Shown piece after piece: positions 17,891-25,582 of a DNA stretch of 64,000 nt. Positions within the stretch are counted from its first letter, which is position 1. Each line of letters begins with the position of its first letter. The stretch lies in the NCBI RefSeq assembly GCF_000170895.1, contig NZ_ABCS01000007.1, positions 106,348 to 170,347 of the forward strand. Direction: 5' to 3'. The translations under genes were made by a program, and so were the position numbers. This DNA comes from Plesiocystis pacifica SIR-1 (GTDB lineage: Bacteria; Myxococcota_A; Polyangia; Nannocystales; Nannocystaceae). Below the pieces are notes generated by a model, which saw nothing but the letters and a program-made list of their open reading frames with translations, was not told the origin of the DNA and did not search any database.

Positions 17891-18107
17891 CGCGATCGGG
17901 ACGGTGAAAGGCCGGTGAGTGAGCACACTCTTTTGTGACCATCAAAGATGGGCCGAGCGTTGATCGAGTCAGTACCCGCTCGGTACCTACCACTCGAATC
18001 GCGGGTAGTTCGACCCAACACCGCGATTCAGTGGAGACAACACAATGGTTGCAAGCCCGATCCCCCCGGCCCAAAAAAGCACACACTTTCAGGCGAACCG
18101 TAGAGCC

Positions 18108-18668
18108 ATGAAAGCACCGCTGACCCCCCTGTTCGCCATTGGCCTCACCCTGCTCCCCGCCACGGCCTTCGCCGCGAAGCCCGACCTGACCTTCTCGAAC
18201 ATCGACGGCTTCTACGACCCCGCCACCGACCTGGTCAACCTCGAGCTCACGGTCAAGAACGCCGGCGACGCGGCGACCAACCATCCCTTCTTCGTCGACG
18301 TGTTCGGGGCCGAGAAGGGCAACTGGGACGAGTGTGCCGAGACCGCGACGGACTTCGCCTCCGTCCCGGCGGGGCTCCAGCCCGGCGCCGAGGTGGTGGT
18401 CGAGCTCGAGATCGACCGGGACTTCACCCAGCTCGGCCCGCTCTACTTCTTCGTCGACATCGACGAGCTCGTGTTCGAGAGCGACGAGGGCAACAACGAG
18501 GGCCTGGTCCACGTCCTCGACGCCGACCCCAACGAGCCCGTCGTGACCATCAGCAACCTCCAAGAGAACAACCCCCAGTGCCTGCGCGACACCGTGTTCA
18601 ACGCCTTTGGCGTGATGATCGGCGCCGTCGCCGACGTGTTCTACTCGAAGCTGCGCATCCTTCCCTGA
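18108..18668 (+). CDS. Secreted CARDB-like protein
   Basis: A 186-residue exported protein. MKAPLTPLFAIGLTLLPATAFA is a typical Sec signal with cleavage after AFA. The mature part (KPDLTFSNIDGFYDPATD, VNLELTVKNAGDAATNHPFFVDVFG, ELEIDRDF, YFFVDIDELVFESDEGNN) has the pattern of a CARDB/APHP Ig-like beta-sandwich, a fold used in extracellular adhesion or as a domain linker. ATG 18108 is chosen because the signal peptide starts there; the ATG at 18045 would add 21 residues in front. It is unusual as a single short domain rather than part of a large surface protein. Confidence 0.75.
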   Translation: MKAPLTPLFAIGLTLLPATAFAAKPDLTFSNIDGFYDPATDLVNLELTVKNAGDAATNHPFFVDVFGAEKGNWDECAETATDFASVPAGLQPGAEVVVELEIDRDFTQLGPLYFFVDIDELVFESDEGNNEGLVHVLDADPNEPVVTISNLQENNPQCLRDTVFNAFGVMIGAVADVFYSKLRILP

Positions 18669-18697
18669 GTGCAGCCATCCCAATCACCATCCTCGAG

Positions 18698-18727
18698 GAG
18701 GGTGTACGCAAAGCTGCGTGCGCCCTC
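18698..18727 (+). terminator. Hairpin terminator candidate
   Basis: gagggtgtacgca (18698-18710) pairs over 13 positions with tgcgtgcgccctc (18715-18727), two of them G-U, around an aagc loop. It starts 30 bp after the stop of the CARDB-like gene and is followed by a short T/C stretch. It lies between convergent genes, so it may serve both. Confidence 0.6.
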
Positions 18728-18810
18728 TTCGTCGCTAAACGGCACCGAACAGCAGGCACACCGGCGGCCCGGGTGTCGCCCACACCGGCGACGATGACAG
18801 CGGTCGACCG

Positions 18811-19209
18811 CTACTGATCGGCGTCGGCGTCGGGCAGCTTGCGGTCGTCGGCGCGCAGGTACCAGCTGGCGAAGGCGAGGATCGTGAACACGATCGGGCC
18901 GATGTACTTGTCGGGCCCGTCGCCGTTGGCGATGTGCGAGTAGGCGGCGCCGCTCAGGTCGATGACGATGCCCGCGTAGGCCCACTCTTTCAGGCGCGGG
19001 AACTTGGGCGCGACGATCGCGACGGCGCCGAGGAACTTGGCCAGGCCGATGAAGCGGACGATGTACTCCGGGTAGCCCAGGTCGAGGAAGAACTGCACCG
19101 CCTCGGGGAAGGCGATGAGATCGGCGAGCCCGCTCGCGCCCATGATGAAGGCGACGATCCCCGTGGTGATCCAGTAGCCAACCTTGCGCCCCGTACTCTG
19201 CTCAGCCAT
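18811..19209 (-). CDS. DoxX-like small membrane protein
   Basis: A 132-residue protein with four predicted membrane helices (about residues 10-30, 45-65, 73-90 and 100-118). The pattern VGYWITTGIVAFIMGASGLADL, then LGYPEYIVRFIGLAKFLGAVAIV, and SGAAYSHIANGD fits the DoxX-like family. Family members are small membrane proteins of mostly unclear function; some act with oxidoreductases in thiol stress, which is not implied here. It is transcribed after the SDR gene, but repeats B2 and A4 lie between them. Confidence 0.85.
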   Translation of the reverse strand: MAEQSTGRKVGYWITTGIVAFIMGASGLADLIAFPEAVQFFLDLGYPEYIVRFIGLAKFLGAVAIVAPKFPRLKEWAYAGIVIDLSGAAYSHIANGDGPDKYIGPIVFTILAFASWYLRADDRKLPDADADQ

Positions 19210-19246
19210 GACCCATTCTCGCCCACGGCCCGCACCCCTGCCAAGG

Positions 19247-19320
19247 GCTCAGGGACTGTGAAGTTTAGCCGTCGTGGACGACCCCACGCCCTCCCTGCCC
19301 CACGTCCACGACTCAAAGGC
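19247..19320 (-). repeat. Family B hairpin repeat (copy B2, inverted)
   Basis: Reverse complement of the post-dapD element. Arms gtcgtggacg (19271-19280) and cgtccacgac (19303-19312) are preserved, followed on the minus strand by ggctaaacttcacagtccct. Unlike B1 and B3 it is not fused to a stop codon; it lies beyond repeat A4, downstream of the SDR gene. Confidence 0.78.
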
Positions 19321-19321
19321 T

Positions 19322-19465
19322 GTCAACGAATCCACGCCCCCGCTTGCGGGGGCGACCACATGCCCTCTCAATGGCACGAACTCCATTGCCCACCAAGCCA
19401 AAGCGGAGGAGCGGACAGCGACGAAGCGCCCGCGGTCCCAGGCGGCTGCGGGGGCAAAACAGAAC
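19322..19465 (-). repeat. Family A 3'-end element (copy A4)
   Basis: On the minus strand it begins directly after the SDR stop codon (19466-19468) with gttctgttttgcccccgcag. The core (about 19401-19429) and the hairpin gcccccgc-tt-gcgggggc (19336-19353) follow. The orientation relative to the upstream gene is the same as in copies A1-A3 and A5-A8. Confidence 0.85.
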
Positions 19466-20209
19466 TCAGCGGCCCGACAGAAAAGGCAGGCGCTGGAAGA
19501 TCGGCTCGGGCAGGTTGCGGACGACGAGCATGATCCACCGCCACCACCCGGGCACGTAGATGACGTGGCGACGACCCTCGAGGCCGCGGAGGATCGCCGC
19601 CGCGACCTGCGGCACCTCGGCGAACACCGCGGTCTTCGGGTGATCGACGGTCATCGGCGTGTCGACGGGACCCAGCTTGAAGTTGTGCACGCGCACCCCC
19701 TGGGGGCCCAGGACGCTGCGCAGGCCCTCGAGGTAGTGGCTCAGCCCGCCCTTGGCCGCGCCGTAGGTGAAGTTCCGGGGGCGGCCGCGCTCGCCGGCGA
19801 CGGAGGTGATGACGCCGAGGTGACCCGCGCCGGCCTCGGCGAAGTGGCGGCCCAGGGGCACGAGCAGGGCGACGACGGAGCTGAGGTTGGTGTGCAGCGT
19901 GGCCATGGCCTCGCCGACATCCCGCTCGGAGCGGAGCTGATCGCCGAGGCGACCGTGGGCGATGAGGGCGAGGTCGAGGCCGCCGAGGCTCGCTAGCGCC
20001 CCTTCGATCCGCGCCTCGGCGGCGTCAACCTCGTCGAGGTCGGCCTGGGCCGAGCCGATCACCGCCGGGCCGAGCTCGGCCTCGAGGGCGGCGAGCTTGG
20101 TCGGGTTGCGGGCCAACAGGTAGAGGCGATCACCCCGAACGGCACAGCGCCGCGCGACCTCGGAGGCGATGGCCGAGGTCGCGCCGATGATGAGCACCCG
20201 CCGCGCCAT
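19466..20209 (-). CDS. Short-chain dehydrogenase/reductase
   Basis: A 247-residue NAD(P)-dependent oxidoreductase of the classical SDR family. The N-terminal nucleotide-binding motif reads GATSAIA (after MARRVLII), a variant of TGxxxGIG. The catalytic residues follow the family layout: Ser in VITSVAGERG and Tyr-x3-Lys in FTYGAAKGG. The C-terminal WWRWIMLVVRNLPEPIFQRLPF is hydrophobic and resembles the membrane-associating end seen in DprE2-like and polyketide-associated SDRs; the substrate is unknown. ATG 20209 is 57 bp from the divergent lipoprotein start. Its stop abuts repeat A4. Confidence 0.85.
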   Translation of the reverse strand: MARRVLIIGATSAIASEVARRCAVRGDRLYLLARNPTKLAALEAELGPAVIGSAQADLDEVDAAEARIEGALASLGGLDLALIAHGRLGDQLRSERDVGEAMATLHTNLSSVVALLVPLGRHFAEAGAGHLGVITSVAGERGRPRNFTYGAAKGGLSHYLEGLRSVLGPQGVRVHNFKLGPVDTPMTVDHPKTAVFAEVPQVAAAILRGLEGRRHVIYVPGWWRWIMLVVRNLPEPIFQRLPFLSGR

Positions 20210-20266
20210 GGCGAGGGAGTGTACGCGGCGTCCCACCCCGGCGACATGGCGCGGTATGCTCCCGCC

Positions 20267-20671
20267 ATGAGCCCGCCCCCTCGCCGCCTCGTCGTTTCTG
20301 TGGGAACCAGCCTCCTCGCCGCCTCGCTCGTCACGGGCGCGGGCGCCTGCGACGGCCCCTCCGTCAACCCCGGGGCCGAGCCCGAAAAGCCCGACTTGGA
20401 TGCGGGCGCCGAGGGAGCCCACGCGCAGGAGGCCGGCGAGGTCACGGTCAACACCGCGCCCGAGCCCCCGCCCGAGGAGCCGATCCACACCAACCCCGGC
20501 CCCGACCCCAGCGGCGCCGACGCGGGCCCGCCCCCCGAGCTCGAGGCCCCCGCCGAAGAAAAGCGGGTCAACACCGGCCCCGAGCCCGAGCCCGAGCCCG
20601 AAAAGAAGGTGGAGCCCAAGCACGTCAACACTGGGCCCGCGGACAAAAAGCACGACGCGAAGGCCCCGTGA
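20267..20671 (+). CDS. Short lipoprotein with VNT-Gly-Pro repeats
   Basis: A 134-residue protein with a lipoprotein signal (hydrophobic run to about residue 25, lipobox G-A-G-A-C). The mature part is disordered, rich in Pro, Glu and Ala, and carries a recurring short motif: SVNPGAEPE, TVNTAPEP, HTNPGPDP, RVNTGPEP and HVNTGPAD. The motif spacing is 20-40 residues. I do not know the family function. The stop overlaps the start of the ferritin-like gene in GTGA, so the two are very likely translated together. ATG 20267 is chosen because the signal peptide begins there. Confidence 0.75.
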   Translation: MSPPPRRLVVSVGTSLLAASLVTGAGACDGPSVNPGAEPEKPDLDAGAEGAHAQEAGEVTVNTAPEPPPEEPIHTNPGPDPSGADAGPPPELEAPAEEKRVNTGPEPEPEPEKKVEPKHVNTGPADKKHDAKAP

Positions 20672-21594
20672 GCGACGCGCCGGCTGGCGGCCCGACCCTC
20701 GTCGCGGCCCTCGCCTCCCCGAGCCCCCGGCTGGCGACGATCCACCGCCGGCAGGTCCACCGCGATCCCTGGCCAGACTTCTCCACCTTCGACCCGGCGC
20801 CGTGGTCCGTGGACCAGCGCCGCCGAGCCGCGCGCGAGTGGGCGCACCGCGGGCGCAACGAGCTCGGCTCGGTCCAGCAGTTCAGCGAGCTGTGCCACGC
20901 CCTGGCGACGGCGCGGGTCGAGTTCGAGATCCTCGGCAGCCTCGCCCGGCTGATCACCGACGAGGTCCGCCACGCCCAGCTGTGCACGGAGTTCGCCGCG
21001 GTCTTGTGGCCCGCCGAGGCCCTCGGACCCATCGAGGACACCCTCGACTGGCCCCGACCTCGGGCGCCGTGGCGAGCCGCCCCCGAGCTTCGACGGCCGC
21101 GGGCGGAAGGGGACCCGGACGACGAGAGCGCCGTGCTGCGCTGGGCCGCGAGCGCGATCCTGACGGCCTGCTGCCTGGGCGAGACGCTGTCTCGGCCCAT
21201 GCTCGAGGCCCTGGCGATCGTCGCCACCGAGCCGCTCGCGGAGGCCGTGTGTCGGCAGATCCTGCGGGACGAGCACCTCCACGCGACCTTTGGCTGGGAG
21301 GCCCTCGGCGCCCTCTTGCCTCGCCTCGGCGAAGACGACCGCGCCGCCTTGCAAGCCCAGCTCGGCGAGGACCTGCGCGGCTTCGAGCGCACGGTGTGCG
21401 GCGGCATCGACATCGCCGAGGTCGCCGGCTGCGAGCTCGTCATCGAGCGCGGCGAGCCCAACCTCGGCGTCCTCGACACCCGGCAATACGCGATGATCTA
21501 CTTCGCCTGCGTCGAGGGCGAGATCTTCCCGCGCCTGCGCGAGCTCGGCTTCGATACGCAATCAGCGTGGCTGGCCCGGGCCAAACCACGCTGA
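20668..21594 (+). CDS. Ferritin-like diiron protein
   Basis: A 308-residue soluble helical protein. Residues fit a four-helix-bundle diiron site: Glu65 (RNELGSVQQF), Glu99-x2-His102 (TDEVRHAQLC), Glu172 (CCLGETLSRP) and Glu202-x2-His205 (DEHLHATFGWEA). This arrangement is shared by ferritin-like oxidases and AurF-type N-oxygenases, so O2-dependent chemistry is likely, but the substrate is unknown. The GTG start at 20668 overlaps the VNT lipoprotein stop by 4 bp. That implies a functional pair, with the enzyme cytoplasmic and the partner in the envelope. A long hairpin spans its stop codon. Confidence 0.8.
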   Translation: MSDAPAGGPTLVAALASPSPRLATIHRRQVHRDPWPDFSTFDPAPWSVDQRRRAAREWAHRGRNELGSVQQFSELCHALATARVEFEILGSLARLITDEVRHAQLCTEFAAVLWPAEALGPIEDTLDWPRPRAPWRAAPELRRPRAEGDPDDESAVLRWAASAILTACCLGETLSRPMLEALAIVATEPLAEAVCRQILRDEHLHATFGWEALGALLPRLGEDDRAALQAQLGEDLRGFERTVCGGIDIAEVAGCELVIERGEPNLGVLDTRQYAMIYFACVEGEIFPRLRELGFDTQSAWLARAKPR

Positions 21595-21598
21595 TTGC
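21558..21598 (+). terminator. Stop-codon-spanning bidirectional hairpin
   Basis: Perfect 13-bp inverted repeat gcaatcagcgtgg (21558-21570) and ccacgctgattgc (21586-21598). The loop contains a second perfect palindrome, tggcccgggcca. The right arm covers the TGA of the diiron gene. It lies between convergent genes and probably terminates both. Confidence 0.7.
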
Positions 21599-21616
21599 AG
21601 CAGCGAAGGGCCAGAC

Positions 21617-22636
21617 TCAGCCGGCCGGAGCCGCCGCGTCCTCGGCGGGCGCCGCCTCGGCTGGAGCCGCCTCGGCCGGCGCGGCCTCGGCCGGAGCCGC
21701 CTCAGCCGGGGCCGAGCCGCCCTCGACGTAGGACGCCGTGATCTCGGTGTTGAGCGCGAAGCTGAAGCTCTGGCCCTGGGCGTCGACGGTGGTCTCGCTG
21801 GCGCTGTAGCCCGTGAACGACACGGGCAGCTGGGTCTTGGTGTCGAAGAAGATCGTGAACGCCGACTCCTCGAGGGTCGAGACCATCGCCGAGCCGCCGC
21901 CGCCGGACAGCTCGGTGGCGCCGCTGCCCTCGATGGTCACGTCGAGCTCGGCGACCCCATTGGCGTCGATGCCCCGCAAGGTCCAGGTCTCGTCGACCTG
22001 CACCGGGATGGCGCCGAAGGGCAGCTGGCGCTCGTCGTCCTTGGTCGGGAGCTCGATCTTCTCGCCCTCCTTCAGGTCGACGGAGGGCAGGTCCGGGAGG
22101 CCAAAGAGGCCAAAGTCGTTGCCGTCGTCCTCGCCCTGGTTCTCCGCGAGGGCCTTGGTCGCGTCGTCATCGGCCTCGCCCTTGAGCGAGATGATCGACC
22201 AGCTCTCGGCCTTACGCAGGTCGCCCTCCATGTCGGGCACGGGCTGGCCGGCCTCCTCGGCCTGCTTCTTCATGAACTCGGGGTCCATGGAGCCGGTGCC
22301 CAGGTACTTGGTCAGCTCGAGGATCTGGCCGTGGACCTTGAGCTTGCCGCCCTCGGGCGCGGCCTCGATCAGGCTGCGGGCCTCGATCTCCGTGGCGCCC
22401 TGTCCCTCGGCCGAGCTCAGCTCGAGCTTGACCTGCATGGTCCCCGTCAAGGTGAAGCCGTCGGCCTTGTAGGTGTAGAGGGCCCCGCCCGAGTCCTTGG
22501 AGCCCCCGCCGTCCGCAGCACCGTCGCCGCCGCCTGGGTTGGTCGTGCCGCCGTCGCCCTTGTCGCAGCCGCCCACGGACAGGGCGAGCGCCAGGGTCAA
22601 AGCGGCGGTGGTCAGGGGACGAAGTCGGCGAGTCAT
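21617..22636 (-). CDS. Lipoprotein with C-terminal PAEA repeats
   Basis: A 339-residue lipoprotein: basic start MTRRLRP, hydrophobic core and lipobox V-G-G-C at about residue 24, then a Gly/Asp/Thr spacer. The central part (about 60-310) alternates strands (YTYKADGFTLTGTMQVKLEL, TWTLRGIDANGVAELDVTIEG, FTIFFDTKTQLPVSFTGYS) and looks like an envelope beta-rich domain without a named family. The C-terminus is a run of five PAEAA units encoded by near-identical 15-bp direct repeats (about 21630-21715), a likely site of copy-number change. It converges with the diiron gene. ATG 22636 begins the signal peptide. Confidence 0.75.
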   Translation of the reverse strand: MTRRLRPLTTAALTLALALSVGGCDKGDGGTTNPGGGDGAADGGGSKDSGGALYTYKADGFTLTGTMQVKLELSSAEGQGATEIEARSLIEAAPEGGKLKVHGQILELTKYLGTGSMDPEFMKKQAEEAGQPVPDMEGDLRKAESWSIISLKGEADDDATKALAENQGEDDGNDFGLFGLPDLPSVDLKEGEKIELPTKDDERQLPFGAIPVQVDETWTLRGIDANGVAELDVTIEGSGATELSGGGGSAMVSTLEESAFTIFFDTKTQLPVSFTGYSASETTVDAQGQSFSFALNTEITASYVEGGSAPAEAAPAEAAPAEAAPAEAAPAEDAAAPAG

Positions 22637-22789
22637 GGCCCGCAACGCTACTCGCGCGCTCGTCGGTGCGCAACCGCTCGCACCCCTTCTAGAGCCCCTC
22701 AAACGCCGCTCGAGGCTCCTCCCCACGTGACCAGGCTCGCGTCCCGGCGCTGGCGGTGCGGCGCCCATTTGTTAGAAGTCGCGGTTGAC

Positions 22790-23740
22790 GTGTTCGAATT
22801 CATCACCGCGCTGTTTGGACCCCGCATCAAGCTCGCGCGGGACCGTGTCACTCGCTTGCCCCGCCGGGTTCGCAAGTCCGCGAAGGAGCACGTCGAGACC
22901 ATGCAGCGCATCGTCGACGACCTCGCCGGGCTCGAGGGCATCGCCGACGTCAAGCAGAGCAAGCGCCTGCCCCGGGGCTTTTACGACCGCGTCGAGGACC
23001 TGCTCGCCGCCTACGATCGCTACCTCGCGGCCGTGCGCGAGGGCCTCGGCGACCGAGCGGACGGCATGTTCCCCGCCGGCACCCCCGAGGGCGTCGGGGG
23101 CTGCTACGCCGCGCCCTTCGGCGTGACCGGGCCCGAGGCCATGCTGATCTACCGCGAGGTCCGGACCTGGCGCGACTTCCCCCAGATCGCCCAGCGCCTC
23201 GGCGAGCTCGGCGAGCAGCAGTTCAAGGACATCCAGGAGGGGCACCGCGGCCGCGACCCCGACAAGATCCGCATGACCTCCAAGGCCGCGGGCCTGGGCC
23301 GCAAGCGCTTCTCCGAGCGCGGCGAGGCCTGCCCCTTCCTCAACGAGTCCAAGGGCCGCTGCCGCCTCGGGGACAAGCGCCCGATGACCTGCCGCATGCA
23401 CCACATCGGCGGCGACACGGCCAAGGGCGACCCCCGCCACGAGGACCACGAGAACGCCGAGCTGTTGAACATCCGCGTGCCCGTGCGCCCCCAGGTCGCC
23501 ATCTCGCAGCTCGACAAGCGCATGGACATGGGCCTGACGCCCTTCCTCTACGCGAGCGTCCTGCAGCTGCTGCAGTTCGCCGAGGGCGAGCTGATCCTCG
23601 AGGTCGGCGAGGCGCCGCGGCGCATGCAGCAAGACGGGCGCGTGGCTCAAAAGGCCAACCGCAACGTCAAGCACGCGAAGAAGTTCCAAAAGGGCAAGAA
23701 CAAGAGCAAGCCCAAAAAGAAGAAGAAAAAGAAGAAGTAG
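22790..23740 (+). CDS. YkgJ-type Cys-cluster protein with poly-Lys tail
   Basis: About 316 residues. A central segment carries spaced cysteines typical of YkgJ/CxxCxxCC zinc- or iron-chelating proteins: GGCYAAP, EACPFL, GRCRLGDKRPMTCRMHH. The N-terminal third is helical (VTRLPRRVRKSAKEHVETMQRI). The C-terminus is extremely basic and ends in a run of nine Lys-dominated codons after KFQKGKNKSK, suggesting nucleic-acid or membrane contact. No ATG fits the N-terminus; I used GTG 22790 (VFEFITALFG), while TTG 22769 is also possible. Metal binding is by family; the process is unknown. Confidence 0.75.
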   Translation: MFEFITALFGPRIKLARDRVTRLPRRVRKSAKEHVETMQRIVDDLAGLEGIADVKQSKRLPRGFYDRVEDLLAAYDRYLAAVREGLGDRADGMFPAGTPEGVGGCYAAPFGVTGPEAMLIYREVRTWRDFPQIAQRLGELGEQQFKDIQEGHRGRDPDKIRMTSKAAGLGRKRFSERGEACPFLNESKGRCRLGDKRPMTCRMHHIGGDTAKGDPRHEDHENAELLNIRVPVRPQVAISQLDKRMDMGLTPFLYASVLQLLQFAEGELILEVGEAPRRMQQDGRVAQKANRNVKHAKKFQKGKNKSKPKKKKKKKK

Positions 23741-23774
23741 GGCGACGCTCGACGACTCACGATCGTCGACGCCG

Positions 23775-24329
23775 ATGGAGGCAGCGGTGACAGTCTCTGA
23801 GCTGATTTTGGGCGAGGCCCGGCGAGCGAAGCTCTCCCAGTTTGGCTTTCCAGACCCCTTCATCCAGGCGCTCGACGAAGCGCCCTCCGACCCCATCACC
23901 GGCCGGGTCGTCGCGTCCAGCGGAGAGGTTCTCGCCGAGCTCCTCGACATCCCCGGCGTGGGGGATGCCCTCCCGCCCGGCCGCGTCGTTCCGGTGTGTC
24001 ACAAAGAGGAGAGCCAGCTCGCGTACTACCTGCTCATCGAGGGGGAAGGCGCCGGCCCCGAGCTGGTCTACTGGGAGCCCGCCGCCACGGAGCCCGTCGG
24101 CAGCGCCCTGGCGTTCATGACCGAGCTGGTCATCGAGGCCTTCGAGGGAGACCTCCTCGAAGGTGAAGGCCTCGAGCCACACCAAGAGCGCGCGCGGCTC
24201 GGCGCGTGGGCGGACCGCATTGGCCACCCAGCCGGGGCCCGCCTCGTCGCCGAGCTCTACGCCATGATCGGCACCGACCAAAGCGCCCACTCGCCGACGT
24301 GGCGCGAGCGCTTTTTGGCCTCCATCTGA
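23775..24329 (+). CDS. Hypothetical protein
   Basis: A 184-residue acidic soluble protein (many Glu and Leu) beginning MEAAVTVSELILGEA. I do not recognise it. Segments such as LAYYLLIEGEGAGPELVYWEPA and SALAFMTELVIEAFEGDL recall the SUKH/SMI1-KNR4 fold, but the resemblance is weak. It has no signal peptide or membrane segment. The start could also be the GTG at 23790. It lies 34 bp after the Cys-cluster gene, possibly in its operon, and ends 2 bp before the stop of the convergent PilZ gene. Confidence 0.65.
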   Translation: MEAAVTVSELILGEARRAKLSQFGFPDPFIQALDEAPSDPITGRVVASSGEVLAELLDIPGVGDALPPGRVVPVCHKEESQLAYYLLIEGEGAGPELVYWEPAATEPVGSALAFMTELVIEAFEGDLLEGEGLEPHQERARLGAWADRIGHPAGARLVAELYAMIGTDQSAHSPTWRERFLASI

Positions 24330-24331
24330 AG

Positions 24332-25033
24332 CTAGCCCTCGTCGCGCTCGTGCCAGCGCAGCAGCGCGGCGATCCGGGCCGAGGTCTCGCGATCGCCGAT
24401 CCGAAACTTGACCCCAAAGCCCCGGTGCCCGCGGCTGCGGCCGACCCAGGCCACCGTCGCCTTGAGCGTCAGCGGCGTGGTGTGCATGAAGCCGACCACG
24501 CTGTCGTCGAGCTCGAGGCCGATGTCGCTGCCCACCGAGGGCGGCGCGCCCGTGCGGATGAAGGCGCCGCCCCGGCTCAGGTCGCCGATCTGGGTCTGGT
24601 GCGTGCCCAGGCCCCAGCGCCACACGGCCTGGATCTCCGAGTCGAGGCGCCGGGACGAGCGGGCCGCGGCGGACCGGCGCTGGTGCAGCACGTCGTGGAC
24701 GTAGCTGGCCCGGCTGCGCTCCTCGGCCCCAAACACGATGGTCACCAGGGGCGCTCGCTCGCCCCGCTCGCGCCAGCCGTGGACCAGGCCGCGGAGCACG
24801 ACCTCGTCGGCGTGGGCGCCAAAGCTGACCTCGATGTGGATGACGTCGCCCTTGGTCACGGGCTCGCGGGTGGGGATCTCGATGCGCCCTGCGTCGCTCG
24901 TCCCCGGCGGGCTCAACATGCTCGCCAGCCGCTCGTCGGCCTGCAGACGCAGCAGCCGAGCCGGCGTGTCCGGGCGCGCCGCGATCATGCTGAGCGTCGT
25001 CCGGCGACGCCTGCCTCGGCTCCGCTCCACCAT
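24332..25033 (-). CDS. PilZ domain protein
   Basis: About 233 residues with two beta-barrel halves. The C-terminal PilZ domain has the c-di-GMP-binding signature: basic residues before it (ARSSRR) and D-L-S-R-G-G-A-F-I in GDLSRGGAFIRTG, then GSDIGLELDD. The N-terminal half (IEIPTREPVTKGDVIHIEVSF) is a YcgR-N/PilZ-like partner domain seen in myxobacterial PilZ proteins. It is therefore a probable c-di-GMP effector. The start is uncertain: ATG 25033 is used, while ATG 24989 (MIAARPDTPARLL) would remove an Arg-rich leader. It is divergent from the DksA/TraR gene. Confidence 0.82.
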   Translation of the reverse strand: MVERSRGRRRRTTLSMIAARPDTPARLLRLQADERLASMLSPPGTSDAGRIEIPTREPVTKGDVIHIEVSFGAHADEVVLRGLVHGWRERGERAPLVTIVFGAEERSRASYVHDVLHQRRSAAARSSRRLDSEIQAVWRWGLGTHQTQIGDLSRGGAFIRTGAPPSVGSDIGLELDDSVVGFMHTTPLTLKATVAWVGRSRGHRGFGVKFRIGDRETSARIAALLRWHERDEG

Positions 25034-25161
25034 CCCAGGACCATAGCGAGGCCCCATGGCGGACGCCAGATCGCGTGTTGCGCTCGGCGTATCGCTTTGT
25101 TCCCACCCGCCTTCGGGCCAGTGGCTCGCGGACCCCAACCTGGCCCTGCTAACCTCTCCAA

Positions 25162-25554
25162 ATGGACGCCGCGACCTGTGCGCAGATGCGAGAGCGCCTG
25201 CTGTCTCTGCGTGACGAGCTCATCGCCAAGGGCAAGGAATCGATCCCCCCCGCGCGGACGGACGCCGTCGCCCAGCCCGACGAGGACGAGGCGCCGCTCA
25301 CGGAGATGACCCAGTCGATCGCCTCGAGCCGCAACCGCGAGCGCGCGCAAAAATTGGCCGCGATCCGCGAGGCCCTGCTCCTGATCGACGAGGACCCCGA
25401 GGAGTACGGCATGTGCGAGGACTGTGAAGAGCCGATCAAGCGCCGCCGCCTCGAGCTCATGCCCTGGGTGAGCGTGTGCGTGCAATGCCAGGAAAAGCGC
25501 GAACGGGACGGTCGCGTGCCCTCTAGCCGGCGCAACCTGACGGACTACCGTTGA
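25162..25554 (+). CDS. DksA/TraR C4 zinc-finger protein
   Basis: A 130-residue protein of the DksA/TraR family, which binds the RNA polymerase secondary channel and modulates transcription. A helical N-terminal part with an acidic turn (QPDEDEAPLTEMT, about 39-50) resembles the coiled-coil tip, and a C4 zinc finger is formed by Cys85, Cys88, Cys106 and Cys109 (MCEDCEEPI, VCVQCQEK). All four cysteines are present. The size is near that of DksA-like paralogues, so it may be one of several in the genome; no gene symbol is given. Its promoter region is shared with the divergent PilZ gene. Confidence 0.9.
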   Translation: MDAATCAQMRERLLSLRDELIAKGKESIPPARTDAVAQPDEDEAPLTEMTQSIASSRNRERAQKLAAIREALLLIDEDPEEYGMCEDCEEPIKRRRLELMPWVSVCVQCQEKRERDGRVPSSRRNLTDYR

Positions 25555-25582
25555 CGGCGCTCACGCGCGTATGCTCGCGGCG

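Noticed and set aside
17488..18021. Minus-strand frame with repeated SGGAERRSAP peptides
   Set aside because: The peptide repeats arise from translating the family A DNA repeats; the frames differ between copies and codon use is not gene-like.
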